Positions 1 through 10,740 are shown, numbered from the stretch's first letter. The stretch: DNA of 64,000 nt from Triticum aestivum (GCF_018294505.1 NC_057803.1:688604678-688668677); one strand, 5' to 3'. Numbers and translations are program-made. The notes: generated from the sequence alone by a model not told the origin.

Positions 1-168
1 TATACTCGGCCCAGTCGGTCAGCCCTCCATCATGCCACGGCCGCGGCCCGCGTGGGACCAGCAGCAGCAGGAGGAGGAAAAGAAGATAAACACGCGCGAA
101 ACAGCGAGAAGGTTGCAACCTCCTCCACCACGCCACCCTCCTTGCTCCTTCCTCCCCCCCGCCCGTCG

Positions 169-175
169 TATATAA
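169..175 (+). promoter_or_regulatory. TATA box of the MDKVLAF-type gene
   Basis: TATATAA lies about 135 bp upstream of the ATG at 310. The same element, with similar flanks (CGTATATAAG), sits at the equivalent place before the paralogue at 6349. This placement argues that translation starts at 310 and not at the in-frame ATG at 52, which would be upstream of the TATA box. Confidence 0.65.
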
Positions 176-309
176 GCCGGGTCGCTTCGTCTCTTGCCAT
201 TCACCAGCCCGAGCAAGAAAGAACCAAGCAAAGCCACCGATTGATTGAAGCAGAGTCAGAGAACGTGCGTCCCAGAAAGCGTCGGCCACCGGAGCGTCTC
301 CAATCGAGT

Positions 310-585
310 ATGGACAAGGTGCTGGCCTTCTCCATCCTGAGCGCCTCGCCGGCCGACATCGCCCCCGGCGCCAGTAACGGCGGCAGCTGGGCTCGGCTGT
401 CCTGGCGGGGAAGGAAGCTACAGGAGGGCGACCAGGCTCGAGCAGAAGGGAAACATGGGAAGCAGGGCGGTCTGCCGGTGGAAGCAGAGAAGCAGCCGGG
501 CAAGGGGAAATCGCAGTCAACGCGGCCGCGGTTCGCGCCGGAGTTCGATGGAATCGACTGCTTCGAGACCATAGTGTGCCATTGA
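310..585 (+). CDS. Small protein of unknown function, MDKVLAFSILSASPADIAP type (91 aa)
   Basis: A single-exon ORF of 91 codons. The N-terminus is hydrophobic (MDKVLAFSILSASPADIAPG), the middle is polar and lysine/glutamine-rich, and the protein ends with RPRFAPEFDGIDCFETIVCH. I do not recognise a named family. The conserved two-block layout (N-terminal LAFSIL, C-terminal FAPEFDGIDCFETIV) is shared with the paralogue at 6349, so both ends are probably the functional parts. I chose the ATG at 310 because it follows the TATA box and a short leader, and because the same ATG is kept in the paralogue. Homology with the paralogue runs from about 75 to about 755, so promoter, leader and 3' UTR were duplicated too. 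There is no clear signal peptidase site or domain; location in the cell is unknown. Confidence 0.72.
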   Translation: MDKVLAFSILSASPADIAPGASNGGSWARLSWRGRKLQEGDQARAEGKHGKQGGLPVEAEKQPGKGKSQSTRPRFAPEFDGIDCFETIVCH

Positions 586-1063
586 TCGGTAAATCACGAA
601 CTGCCCCTGTTCCCGCCGCGCGTGTAACTACTAATTCTTTCTTCATTCGATCACACCGTACGATCGGCGTGTTCATTCGTTGTTAACTTGTGCTTTTAAC
701 TGAAGCCGGATGTTGTACAGAATACAGAGTTGCCAGTAAACCAAGTTCTTTCATATGGTACAAAGAAACCCATTTCGCCGGGATTATTTGGATAAGCTTT
801 GGCTTTGAAGTCTTGATGTCATGACGGAGTAGAGATGTTTAGTCAGACTAATCTAGAATTGAACGGAGAGCACAACTTTGCTGATAGTGGAACTAGCCAG
901 CCCTCTGATTTTGACATCTACTTGGTTCTTCTCACGTCAGTTTCTTTTTGTGTCTGCTCACATCTGTTCATGAATTAACAGGTGAAATAAATGGAGAAGT
1001 AAATACAAAGTGTGTGGATGAATTACTGAAACTTGCTTCTTATCATGAAGATGTGGACTTACA
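586..1063. other. 3' flank without a gene
   Basis: The first ~170 bp match the flank of the paralogue at 6633-6780 (shared block TGAAGCCG, TGTTGTACA, AAACCAAGTT), consistent with a 3' UTR. The rest shows no ORF or repeat that I recognise. It ends with the A at 1063 that would be the left host base of the Helitron insertion. Confidence 0.5.
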
Positions 1064-2060
1064 TCTCTACTCCTAATGGACGGATTGGTTGAATAGTCCC
1101 CCCACTTTCAACCGGTTTATTTTCAACCGGTTTATTTTCAACCGGTTTTTCTTCGTCCCACCTCCCACCAGCCCCTCCCACCGGTTTTTCTCTTTTCTCG
1201 TCTGACCGGCAATACCCAACGTATTTATGGTAATCAATCATAATTAATCCATGTATATTAATTATCAATCCAGGTATGGTAAGGTCATAATCTCTACTCC
1301 TAATGAACGAATTGGTTGAATAGTCCCCCCCACTTTCAACCGGTTTATTTTCAACCGGTTTTTCTTCGTCCCACCTCCCACCAGCCCCTCCCACCGGTTT
1401 TTCTCTTTTCTCGTCTGACCGGTAATACCCAATGTATTTATGGTAATCAATCATAATTAATCCATGTATATTAATTATCAATCCAGGTATGGTAAGGTCA
1501 TAACTCAAGAAATTTTGAATATGGCAATTATATGGTAATAAATTTAAATTACCCCAAAGGTTATCAATCCAGATATGGTAAGGCCATAACTCGGGAAATA
1601 TCGAATATGGTAATAAATTTAAATTACCACCAGGTATGGTAAGGCTATCCACGTATAGTAATAAATCATATAGTAATAAATCATAATTAATCCACGTAAT
1701 AGCAATAAATCAATTCAGGTATGGTAAGGTCATAACTCAGGAAATTTTGAATATGGTAATAAATTTAAATTACCCCAAAGGCTATCAATCCAGGTATGGT
1801 AAGGCCAAAAATCGGGAAATATCGAATATGGTAATAAATTTAAATTACCCCAAAGGCTACCAATCCAGGTATGGTAAGGCCATAACTCGGGAATATCGAA
1901 TATGGTAATAAATTTAAATTACCACTAGGTATGGTAAGGCTATCCACGCATAGTAATAAATCATATAGTAATAAATCATAATTAATCCACGTATAGTAAT
2001 AAATCAATCCAGGTATGGTAAGGCCATAACTCAGAAAATATCGAATATGGTAATAAATCA
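1064..2060. repeat. Minisatellite array inside the Helitron candidate
   Basis: Two ~215-bp tandem units begin TCTCTACTCCTAATG (1064, 1291), each with TTTCAACCGGTTTATTTT tracts. After 1478 the core AGGTATGGTAAGG recurs about eight times with linkers such as ATATGGTAATAAATTTAAAT. The subunit order repeats at about 293 bp (1565 to 1861, 1630 to 1924, 1714 to 2006), so this is a higher-order tandem array. Long ORFs across it are by-products of the repetition. Confidence 0.8.
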
Positions 2061-2305
2061 GCGATCCGTCCGCATTACTAGCTCATCCGATAAATCAGCG
2101 ATCGAGTAATTAAACCGTGCAGTAATTAGTACTCCCTCCGTATATGGAAGGAACCGCCGGAGTATTCCATAGATTAGCCACAGGATTTTGGCAATCTCGC
2201 TGTGGCATCTCGGATTTCGGAAATCACGCGCCCGCAGACGCCGCCGTGCCCCCCCCTGCAACCACCGCCGGAGTCGGAGGCGAACGCGATCGCAATCGCG
2301 ACGTG

Positions 2306-2315
2306 TATATATATA
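2306..2315 (+). promoter_or_regulatory. TATA box upstream of the two-exon gene
   Basis: TATATATATA lies 58 bp before the ATG at 2373. This leaves room for a short leader and favours the downstream ATG over the in-frame ATG at 2202. Confidence 0.5.
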
Positions 2316-2372
2316 CAAGGACGTATTACGTGCACAAGGGCCTGCAAGCAAACCCCAGTGCTCCTGATCACC

Positions 2373-3278
2373 ATGCATTTCTTCCAGGTCGTCATGGCGT
2401 GGATGTTCCCGTGCGCCGTGTGGGCGGCGATGGCGCCGGCCGTGGCGACGACAGCGACCACGGACGGCGCTTCGAGCGTTGAGCAGGGCAGCTCCTCGTC
2501 GCCGGCGTTCGGCCCTGGCGACGCTAAGGTGGCCTCCGACCCGGGCTCCTCCCCGGCGTCGAGGTCGTCCACCTCCTCCTCCTTGCTCGGCGCCCGAAGC
2601 AGCTCGTCGAATAGCGCGCGCTCACCGGTGAGGGAGGGCGGTGACACGGCCGCACGGAAGGGCCACGCGCTAAGGCGGTGCCTTCACAGGTTCGCCAGAA
2701 ATCTGCAGCGCGCCGGTGCTGCGGACGAGCGGTCAGACGGGCGCGGGAGACGGAAGGGCCGGGCGATGAAGCCGGACGGGAGGGTCGCCGCCGGCGAGGA
2801 CGGCACCGCCCGGGCGAGGAAGGAGGCCGTCGCGAGCGCGATCGCCTACTGCAAGGAGTCGAGCCGGCAGCGCTGCAGGCCGCCGTTGGCTCCCTCGCCC
2901 AGCTTGGACGACTGGCTCCTCGTTCGTCCGGAGGAGGAGATCGGCACCAGCGCCACGAGCGCCGTCTCGCCCTGCGAATGCGAGGCACAGGGCACCTCGA
3001 GCGCCGCCGCCCCCCACCACGGCCACGCGGCCTGCGATGGTACGTGTTGTCAACCGATCCGTCGGTCGATCTGCTCTGCTGCACCCGTGCACGTCTAAAC
3101 CGTCGTTGATCTCCTTCGTGCAGCAGAATGCGGCGGCGGCAGGCCGTCGACGGTGGAAACTCGGCGAGGTCCAGCCGGGGAGATGGAAAAGGGTGACACT
3201 GTCGACGGGCTTGACGGGGACGTCCTTAGGATAACGAGTTACTTCGCCGCCAAATATGTGCGCGCGGTGCGCCATTGA
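2373..3278 (+). CDS. Two-exon gene of unknown function, join(2373..3039,3124..3278)
   Basis: Exon 1 starts at MHFFQVVMAWMFPCAVW, a hydrophobic N-terminus that could be a signal peptide or anchor. The middle is Ser/Ala-rich and then basic. A block AVASAIAYCKESSRQRC is followed by SPSLDDWLLVRPEEE. A GT-AG intron (3040-3123, GTACGT...GTGCAG) joins phase-consistently to exon 2, which ends VLRITSYFAAKYVRAVRH; without splicing the frame runs into low-quality sequence. Predicted length is 273 aa, GC-rich as is usual for grass genes. I do not recognise the family. The gene lies within the Helitron candidate, so it may be a captured gene or fragment; the complete promoter-to-stop structure suggests more than a random piece. 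Confidence 0.5.
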
Positions 3279-4910
3279 AGAATAGCTCGGGGTCCGTCTC
3301 ACATGAGGCGAAGCAAACAGTTTTTCGTAATCTAGAGGACCTTGTCTTACGTACCTTCGATCTTGTATGATCTGTCGATATCAGTGTGCGAGTAGTAGTA
3401 ATATGATTGTAGTAAGATCTGTCCATATCAATTGTCGATCTTAATGTTATATGATATGATGGCTTGCAGCGTTCCTAAGATCTAACGAGAATCTCCTGGA
3501 GTTAACGACACAATCGTTCGATTGTTTCTGAATCAGACTGCAATTTTGAAGCTCAATTGGCAAAGGAGTTAAGATATAGACAATCCTATTTATTCGAACT
3601 AGCTTTGCTGAATCGAAAGAAAAGAGACAACTTGGATTCAATCAAAAGAAATTAGAAGATTTTAGTACTGGCATGTATTCACCTCAATCACTATATGCTT
3701 TGTTTGTACTCTACACATGAGGAATATATTCACCTTTAACTTCTTTTTTTGCGGAAATAAGACTTTCATTCATCAACCACGGTCATTACACTCCAGATTT
3801 TACATAGAGCGTGAATTCCATCCCGTGCATGCCCATGCACATTGAATTATCAAATGAGTATAAAGTTGATCTTTTTTTTAACTACTACACTCCAGATTCT
3901 CGAGCATGGAGATAGGCGAGTTGTAGACCAAGAGCTGGTACAGATATAGGTGAGTTGTAGACAAGAGCTGGTGGGCAGCAAGAAACGCATGCACACCGAA
4001 GAACAAATCTGAGTCACATGCCTACTTTTATTGGTTTCTACAAAGAGCGGCTAGCTTATATCTTAGACCAGTCGGTCACTATCGAGGTCGCCAAGGTGAT
4101 CTTACAGCACTGCCGTGGGGATTTCTCATATGATTTTATGTAGGCAAGCCGCAAGCGGTGGTGGTGATTGGCTGGGTGGTGTCGCTGCCTTGGGAAGAGA
4201 CGAAGTGATGGTAAAAGTAAGCAGGATCCGATGATTCTTCCGTGGGGATAGCCAAAGTCAAGATGTCGACTACAGACTCGTCGCAGACTTGCAGTGAACC
4301 CGGATGCGGCGAGCCTGATTTGTGGATCGATGGCGGGTCTTGACTTTGTTAGGCTGGGATTGGATGGTTGCGGAGGGTGGTGTGCTTGGTTGGGTTCCCA
4401 TGGAAGAATGTGGCCTCCTCGTGGATCTGGTCATGCCCATCCTAGAGAACATTGTGTCCCTAGCTCCCTCGAGGAGCAAGGACAGTGCAAGCGGCAGCAG
4501 GGGGTAGGGGTAGATGTGGGGAGGGATGTCGGCGGCTGCTCGAGGTCATCATGATGAAACCCTTGACGTCCCATCTTTATCAATGGAAGTGGAAGAGCAC
4601 GAAGTCGAGATTGGATAGGAGTTTGAGTTCTTTTTGGCACCGATCGGTTCCCCACTTTAGAGATGTATTTTTTTGCGTGCGAGCAAACAATGGGTTGATT
4701 CTAAAAGGGATAGGCACTTTTCAACAGAAGTGCATGACGGACCAAAAATATGACCTCATTTTATTCGTTTGATAGATATCGTATTATTCGTTGTTGTTCG
4801 TTCGGTGAAATTTCCTAATATTTGATTGTTGTGTTTCTAATTAGAGCACCCCATAATCACCCAATATGAGGGGATGATAAATGAAAAATACTGATTATAA
4901 ATTTTGAAGA
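3279..4910. other. Helitron interior, no gene recognised
   Basis: AT-rich sequence to about 4000, then a GC-richer stretch (about 4150-4600) with short overlapping ORFs on both strands that show no recognisable motif. It could hold captured exon fragments, but I cannot name any. Confidence 0.4.
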
Positions 4911-4940
4911 GCCCGTGGCAACGCACGGGCGTTATACTAG
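4911..4940 (+). other. Helitron 3' terminus (hairpin plus CTAG)
   Basis: GCCCGTG-GCAACG-CACGGGC forms a perfect 7-bp stem, followed by GTTATACTAG and the host T. This is the diagnostic 3' end of Helitrons. Confidence 0.65.
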
Positions 4941-5170
4941 TATATATAGGGAAAGCATTACTCACACAAGCGAAGGTTGGTGGAGAATTTACTTCATTTT
5001 TTATTTTTTAGTTCCCACTGCATTTTTCCTTGGTAGACTACATGTGTACTTAATAGAGTGGTTTCCATTTGCTGCTTGAATATCTTTTGTTGTTGCAAAT
5101 GTACTAATTAAATTTAGAATTCACTTTCACCTTGGTGGGCCCCCAGCCCAAGGTTAATGCTAAATAGCTA

Positions 5171-5225
5171 CTCCCCCCATCCCAAAATATAAGAGCGTTT
5201 TTATACTATTTTGGAACGGAGGGAG
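5171..5225. mobile_element. Very short Stowaway-type MITE (55 bp)
   Basis: Terminal inverted repeats CTCCCCCCATCCCAAAATA and TATTTTGGAACGGAGGGAG are flanked by TA on both sides (5169-5170, 5226-5227). The interior is almost fully deleted. Confidence 0.8.
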
Positions 5226-5353
5226 TAAGTGGCTAGACGCAGTAATATATGAAGAGCTGTGTGTAGCCTCGGGTGAGGACGAGAGAGTGACAGGATACCG
5301 ACCGGTGTATGACTAATTTTTGTCTAAACCTGATTAGCAGCGTCTACCAAAAA

Positions 5354-5465
5354 CGCCACCGAAACGTGGGAGCTTTGGAGGCACTTTTAAGAACGCCGCC
5401 GAATGTGGGAGCTTTGGAGGCACTTTGAAGAACGCTGCCGATTGTCAGTCTTTGGAGGCGAGACT
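5354..5465. repeat. 40-bp tandem repeat, about 2.7 units
   Basis: Units start CGCCACCGAAACGTGG (5354), CGCCGCCGAATGTGG (5394) and CGCTGCCGATTGTCAG (5433), sharing GGGAGCTTTGGAGGCACTTT. Probably the interior of an unidentified DNA transposon. Confidence 0.65.
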
Positions 5466-5744
5466 GGAATACGCCTTCCTTGATCTTTCCCTTCGGGGTT
5501 ATTTCTAGCGTTTTGGAGGAACGACTCCAAAAACATGTAAAGGCATTTATGTGTCATCTAGAGGCATTTTAGAATGTGTTGTAATATCTGTCGTGTTGTA
5601 GTGGAAGAGCTGCAGTTCACTCTGCAAGTGGCCAAGCGCCGGATAATTTTCTATGGGGCGTATGTGATTTAATTTTTCCTCATACGTATAGCAACCCAAC
5701 ACCCATGGTCATTCATATCATCACGGATACACAATGAATATTCA

Positions 5745-5960
5745 ACCAACATGTTACACTTGGGGTGAATGATGGCCTCCGTCCTCTCCCTTATATATAT
5801 ACCGCCCCATCGTCGCCAAAGTAGATAGCAAACCCAGTTGTTTCATTCATACAGGCAATGAACACACATGAACAAAGGGGAATGTGAGAAAAATAACCAA
5901 TGCAAACGGGAATGGGAGACATCAGAACATGAGCAGCATTGGGTATTTAGCCACTCTCAC
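5745..5960. repeat. Dispersed repeat, member A of six
   Basis: Shares with members at 7.9, 12.5, 28.6, 41.9 and 62.5 kb an ordered set of blocks: a CCTCTC...TATATATA tract, an ACACACATG block and GGGAATGGGAGACATCAGAA. It lies about 400 bp upstream of the second MDKVLAF paralogue. Confidence 0.6.
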
Positions 5961-6183
5961 GTAAGTTTTACAGAGGTCGCAAGGCTCATGTGTCCAACTG
6001 TTAATGGACACGCCACACGGTAGAGAAGGCAAGAACACGAGAAAAAGAAGATAAACACGCGCCAAGCCACGAAACCGCGAGATGATCACCAGCTCGCTCG
6101 CTACTTCTCTCTCGCGGCCGTGTACATATATATTCTGGAGCGCAGTAAACCGCCATGCCCAAAGCTTCCTCGAGGCTCCGCCG

Positions 6184-6190
6184 TATATAA
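6184..6190 (+). promoter_or_regulatory. TATA box of the second MDKVLAF-type copy
   Basis: TATATAA in the same context as 169-175, 159 bp before the ATG at 6349. Confidence 0.6.
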
Positions 6191-6348
6191 GTCGGGCCGC
6201 GTCCCCTCTATCCCTTCACCAACCCGAGCAAGGCCAAGCAAGCAAAACCAATTGATTGATTGAAGAAAAGTCAGGGCGTGTGCGTGCAGGAAAGCATCGG
6301 CCACCTGACCTGAGCTGCTGCAGGAATCATCGCCATCTCCATTCGAGC

Positions 6349-6632
6349 ATGGACAAGGTGCTGGCCTTCTCCATCCTGAGCGCCTCGCCGGCCGACATCG
6401 CCCCCGGCACCGGCGCCGGCGGCAGCTGGGCCCGACTCTCCTGGCGGGAAAGGAAGCTGCAGGAGGATGACCAAGCTGGATCAGCAGGAAACAGGGGAAG
6501 TAGGGCGGTCTGCCGCGGGAGGCAGAGCAACGGCCCGAGAAAGGGAAATCGCAGTGATCGTCGACGTTGCGTCCGCGGTTCGTGCCGGAGTTCGACGGAA
6601 TCGACTGCTTCGAGACCATCGTGAGCCATTGA
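6349..6632 (+). pseudogene. Frameshifted paralogue of the 310-585 gene
   Basis: The start is almost identical (MDKVLAFSILSASPADIAPG, then GGSWARLSWRERKLQE). About 110 bp in, one base is missing relative to the first copy (the stretch after GACCAAGCT is 31 instead of 32 bases). The frame that begins at 6349 therefore loses the conserved C-terminus and runs to 6624 as an arginine-rich tail. The conserved end RFVPEFDGIDCFETIVSH is still present in another frame, finishing at 6632. A 9-bp insertion just before it brings an in-frame TGA at 6555-6557. Either this is a decaying copy or it makes a protein with a new C-terminus. Promoter and leader are intact. Confidence 0.7.
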
Positions 6633-7177
6633 TCTGTGAATCACGAGCTACTCCTGGTCCTGCGGTGCGTGACTACTAATTCTTTCTTCCTACGACCAGC
6701 GTGTTCATTCATTGTTAACTTTGCTTCTAACTGAAGCCGCATGTTGTACACACTACGGAGCTACTTATAAACCAAGTTGTTTTGGAGGATAGAAGACTTG
6801 TATTACTCAGGATCAACCCTACAACCCTTCTTACAAAGTTCAACGATCTCTTGGGGACCAGAGCACAGCCAGACTACAATTCTATTCATTCTCGTTCCGC
6901 CGGGGGAGCAGCTCCCGGCGATCGTTTCTGATCGTTCGCTAGAGGGCGGGCGCGGGCCAGGGTGACCCCCGATTGACCAAAAATGCCCAGCTAAAATTTA
7001 AAAGTGTAATAATGCTAAACTTTAAAACTGCCACCTTATACATAAAAAACAGCAAAAAGAACAAAATAATAGACATTTTCTTATAAAAAACAGAGAAAAC
7101 ATAAATTTATAAATGCCATGCTTCTAAAATGTGAAAATTGACATGCTACTTTATAAAACTACCTCTGATCATTAATA
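6633..7177. other. 3' flank, no gene
   Basis: Homology with the 3' flank of the first paralogue continues to about 6780. After that is a GC-rich patch (about 6890-6970) and A-rich unique-looking sequence without a supported ORF. Confidence 0.45.
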
Positions 7178-7337
7178 CTCCAACCGTTCCCAAATATTTG
7201 TCTTTCTAGAGATTTCAAAAAGTGATTACAGATGAAGCAAAACGAGTGAATCTACATTCTAAATTATGTCTACATATATTCTTATGTTGTAGTCCATTTA
7301 AAATATCAAGAAGACAAATATTAGGGAACAGAGGGAG
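7178..7337. mobile_element. Stowaway-type MITE (160 bp)
   Basis: Ends CTCCAACCGTTCCCAAATA and TATTAGGGAACAGAGGGAG, TA on both sides. The interior CTTTCTAGAGATTTCAA is shared with the MITE at 44154-44314, so both belong to one subfamily. Confidence 0.8.
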
Positions 7338-7344
7338 TAGTTTC

Positions 7345-7640
7345 TTAGCATGGACACGTAAAATATTCAACTAAGACCCTACACTTATGTGAATAATGGC
7401 CTTCGTCGTCTCTTCTCTCCCCTATACGTATACCACTTGACTTTGAGCTAGGTGTCCTTGGATCCAACGCTGGTGCTTCTGCTATGTAGTCGAGGATACA
7501 CATAGAATTATTGAGCTCCAAACAGTAATGGTAGCTTGGCACTATGAAGGAGGCATGACTATCATCCCTGTCAACACGCCATGTGAAGTGTGTTGTTTTG
7601 ATCCATGTAGTTGCATGTTCTTTTTTTGAGTGGTAGTAGT
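7345..7640. repeat. Local repeat, copy 1 (partner 9065-9560)
   Basis: Shares ATGGACACGTAAAATATTCA, TTTGAGCTAGGTG, GAGGATACACATAGAATTAT and AGCTTGGCACTA with 9065-9560 in the same order. No coding function recognised. Confidence 0.7.
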
Positions 7641-7656
7641 TGCATGTGCTGCTCCT

Positions 7657-8310
7657 CCGATAGGGGGACCAGGCTGGACCTGGGTTGCTTTCTCAGTATC
7701 TTTCATTCTACTTACATGACCTACTAGCACCAAGTAACCGGCCATAAAAAAAGAACCAAGTAACATAGGACGCATAGAGCCATATGACCCATCAGTAGTA
7801 TATGATGAACTTTGCATCACAATTATATTGGGTTAAGGTGCGCCTTTCATGAATACTACACGCTTACCGAAGAGTACGATGGGGGCTCCTATGTACATCA
7901 ATCCTATATAGTACCTATGATTATTCATACTATGGATGTATAATGAATATTCAGCTACCATGCTACACTTGTGTGTAATGGTTTCGGTCCTCTCTCCTCT
8001 ACCCTATACATATATAACACCCTATGTATCTTTCACCAAATTAGATAGTTAACCAAGTTATTCATTCATATAGGCAACAACACACATGGACGACAGGAAA
8101 AATGAGAGAGGAACAGACATATCAGATGCAATTACATGCACATGGGAATTAGAGACATCAGAACATTAGCATGTCAGAACATTAACATATTGGGGAAGTT
8201 GCTTACCACTTAGTGCAGATAGACAAGACTGAAGCTCATTCAGTGTTCCTTGTGTTCTTGTTACGCAAGGTTTTGTAGCCCGGTTGTTAGGTATTACCAT
8301 AGCTACCTTC
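7657..8310. repeat. Dispersed repeat, member B of six (long pair with 12279-12925)
   Basis: Colinear with 12279-12925: TTACATGACCTACTAGCAC, GTATATGATGAACTTT, GGCTCCTATGTACATCAA, then the family core (TATACATATA, TTCATTCATATAGGCAA, AGACATCAGAACATTA) and CTTGTTACGCAAG. On the minus strand, GTAAGC at about 8204 could be a splice donor at the same place as in other members. Confidence 0.65.
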
Positions 8311-9064
8311 ACCCGACGCACACTTGTAGGCTCTTGAAGATGTGACGTAGAAGCAACGAGTGTGTATCGTCGAGGTGTTGGTGCAATGGCACGCTGGCTC
8401 TGTCATGCTAGCTACATGGGGAGATCGTGATTCCTTGAATTAGTTGTTCTCGTGCGTGCAAGCGTGCCGGCAAGTTGGTTTGAAGATGAGCAACAAGGAT
8501 TTTTCATCAGTGGCAAAAGTAGCAACCCGGCCCGGGAAGCAAGGGTTGAATAGGTCACAAGGCCATGATGCAGAGGTTTGAAACTCGGATCGTCTTGGAG
8601 GCCTAGAATGGAGCCAACTAACTACTTAAGCAAAAAAAATGCTAGACATACGAGGAGTTACCGAGTTAACATACTGATCCCTCTACCTCTTAAAAAAAAC
8701 CAGATTGATCCCTCTGCCCTCACTAATCTCTCACCTCCTGAATTTCAGTGTGGCCCCGCTTCATTCTAATCCCTAATCAAAATCGTCCACCCCATCTCAT
8801 CCTGTAAATCCTCTGCAGATGTAGCATTGCTCCTACTTAAGAGGTTAGCCCCTGCATCTAAATTATCATGATGTATACAACCATTTTTATTTATTATTTA
8901 ACACAGTACATAACAAATGCAATCCCACCTGAGCCATTAAAGATATAAAACGCCTAAGTCAATTTCTTCCAGAACAACGCCTTCAAGAAGGGATAAACGT
9001 CATCGCGCCATCATCGTCACGTCTAGTCTAGTCGGGAATAACCTAGACAATATTTTTGGAGCTT
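8311..9064. other. No gene seen
   Basis: Unique-looking sequence with short spurious ORFs only. Confidence 0.4.
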
Positions 9065-9560
9065 CATATCATGGACACGTAAAATATTCAACTAATATTG
9101 CTACACTTATATTAGTCACAAAACAAAACATGCTACACTTATATGAATAATGGCCTCTGTGACCACTTCTCTACCCTATACATATACCACTAGATTTTGA
9201 GCTAGGTGCCCTTGGATCGAGCGCTGGTGCTTCTTCTACATAGTTGAGGATACACATAGAATTATTCAGTTCCAGACAGTATGGCAGCTTGGCACTACGA
9301 AGGAGCCATGACTACACCTGTCAACATGGGTGTTACTCCCTCCGTCCGAAAATACTTGTCATCAAAATGGATAAAAAGAAATGTATCTAAAACTAAAATA
9401 CGTCTAGATACATCCTCTTTTATCCATTTTGATGACAAGTATTTCCGGACGGAGGAAGTATATTTTTGCGAATGTCAACACGGCTATGTGCAGTGTGTGG
9501 TTTGGATCCATGTGATTGCATTTTTTTGGAGCGGTTGTAGTTGCATGTGGCAATCCCTAT
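9065..9560. repeat. Local repeat, copy 2 (partner 7345-7640)
   Basis: Same block order as 7345-7640 but with the 123-bp MITE 9336-9458 inserted, so the MITE postdates the repeat duplication. Confidence 0.7.
9336..9458. mobile_element. Stowaway-type MITE (123 bp)
   Basis: CTCCCTCCGTCCGAAAATAC at the left is matched by GTATTTCCGGACGGAGGAAG at the right, with TA target duplications at 9334-9335 and 9459-9460. The arms extend inwards (CTTGTCATCAAAATGGATAA), so the element is a near-complete foldback. Confidence 0.85.
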
Positions 9561-9639
9561 TCGGCTATTTCGCTAGCGGCCCGTGAAGCGCGCACCTCCT
9601 CTCGTTAGCCGGCCGGCCTACATATCTTTTTTTTTCTGA

Positions 9640-9745
9640 GTTGCTAAATCACGAAAATGAAATTGTGAATGATGGGATTCGAACCGCAAAGCTACAATTT
9701 CAAGAGCAAAGGCATTTACCAAGTGGACTAGCGTCATGTTCATAC
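9640..9745 (-). repeat. tRNA-like (SINE-type) segment
   Basis: On the minus strand there is an A-box-like TAGTCCACTTGG followed about 45 bp later by a canonical B box GGTTCGAATCC (plus-strand 9674-9685). No acceptor-stem pairing is seen, so a tRNA-derived repeat is more likely than a tRNA gene. Confidence 0.35.
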
Positions 9746-10199
9746 CTAGTTTGTTTTTGGTAAACCCTTGTGTGCGGCGCGCCGACCGAACTTTCCGCCG
9801 GACGCGTCCACGCGCGCAGCGCTCCGTCGTTTCTGTTCGCGACACGTAAGGACAGTGGACCCACCCACATGCGAATCAAATCTCATAACTTATCCCTTTC
9901 TCCTTAATTCTCCTCAGCCCCTTTCTTCCACCTCCAGTCGCCGCGGCTCTGCTCCTCCACAGCCCCCCCCCCCCCCACGCAGCTGACAACTCCCACAAGT
10001 TCTCATCGTCGGCGACATGCGGCAGAGCGTCGACGGCATCGACGACCTTTTCTGCTGCCTCCACCCCCCCTCGCTGGTCCTTGCGCACACACCACTGTGA
10101 AAATCGAAGACGGGTGACCACGCAACTGCGAGGACGGAGAGCATGGTGACCGCGAGCTGCGAGGACAGCAACGCTGTTTAGAGCAACACTGCGGACGTC

Positions 10200-10740
10200 A
10201 CCGTTTTTGTTTCATGCTACAACGGTGTCACGATTTTCTACAACTGGCATACCACTCAGCTACAACCGGCATCGCATTTTGCTACATCGCATGAACTATC
10301 CTTTTTCTTTCTACATGCTACAATGGCTGTCATGCATTGTTACAACCAGTGTCTCATCCGGCTACAACCTGCGCCGCGTTTTGCTACATCACACGACCGT
10401 CGCATTTTTTTTGCTACAAATCGGCGTCACGCGTGGTGCCTCCACCAGCATCAGAAATTGCTACAACCAACAAAGCCGGAGGCTAGAACCAGTATCCATT
10501 TGTGTTGCATCATCGGAGTGTATTCTGCGGTTACGACGGTGGAGTGCATGATTTTGTTGCAACTATCAAAGTCAGAGCTGGAACCAGCTTTCGTTTTTGC
10601 TGCAATCGAGTAAGGCGAGGACGGGCGGCGCTGCTCCAAGAAACAGTCGGCGTCACCGATGTTTTGTTACATGTTACAACCGGAGTTGCAAATTGCTACT
10701 ACCGGCTTCCTATCTGGCTACAACCGTCGTCTTGTTTTGC
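10200..10740. repeat. Degenerate GC-rich minisatellite (GCTACAACCGG type)
   Basis: The core TGCTACAACCGGCGTCGC recurs with substitutions at about 25-40 bp spacing. All frames stay partly open because of the repetition, giving false ORFs. A similar TTGCAGCGTCGTCGG array is at 40.1-40.5 kb; the two look like related transposon interiors. Confidence 0.6.

Larger units (their letters stand above)
1064..4940 (+). mobile_element. Candidate Helitron carrying a minisatellite and a gene
   Basis: The left end is A|TCTCTACTCC, matching the TC start common in plant Helitrons. The right end has a GC-rich hairpin (GCCCGTG/CACGGGC, 4911-4930) followed by GTTATACTAG|T. That is the Helitron signature: a hairpin about 10 bp before CTRR, inserted between A and T. 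No Rep/helicase ORF is visible, so it would be non-autonomous. A second TCTCTACTCC at 1291 is a tandem copy of the left end and could be the true boundary. The 3' end is the stronger call; pairing it with this 5' end is inference. Confidence 0.5.

Noticed and set aside
52..309. Upstream in-frame ATG at 52 extending the first small protein
   Set aside because: It lies upstream of the TATA box at 169, and the paralogue has no matching extension.
1059..1652. 197-codon minus-strand ORF
   Set aside because: Translates the tandem repeat (protein repeats itself exactly with the DNA unit).
2174..3302. Long ORFs on the minus strand opposite the 2373-3278 gene
   Set aside because: GC-rich shadow frames rich in Arg/Pro; the plus strand has the TATA box, intron and sensible ends.
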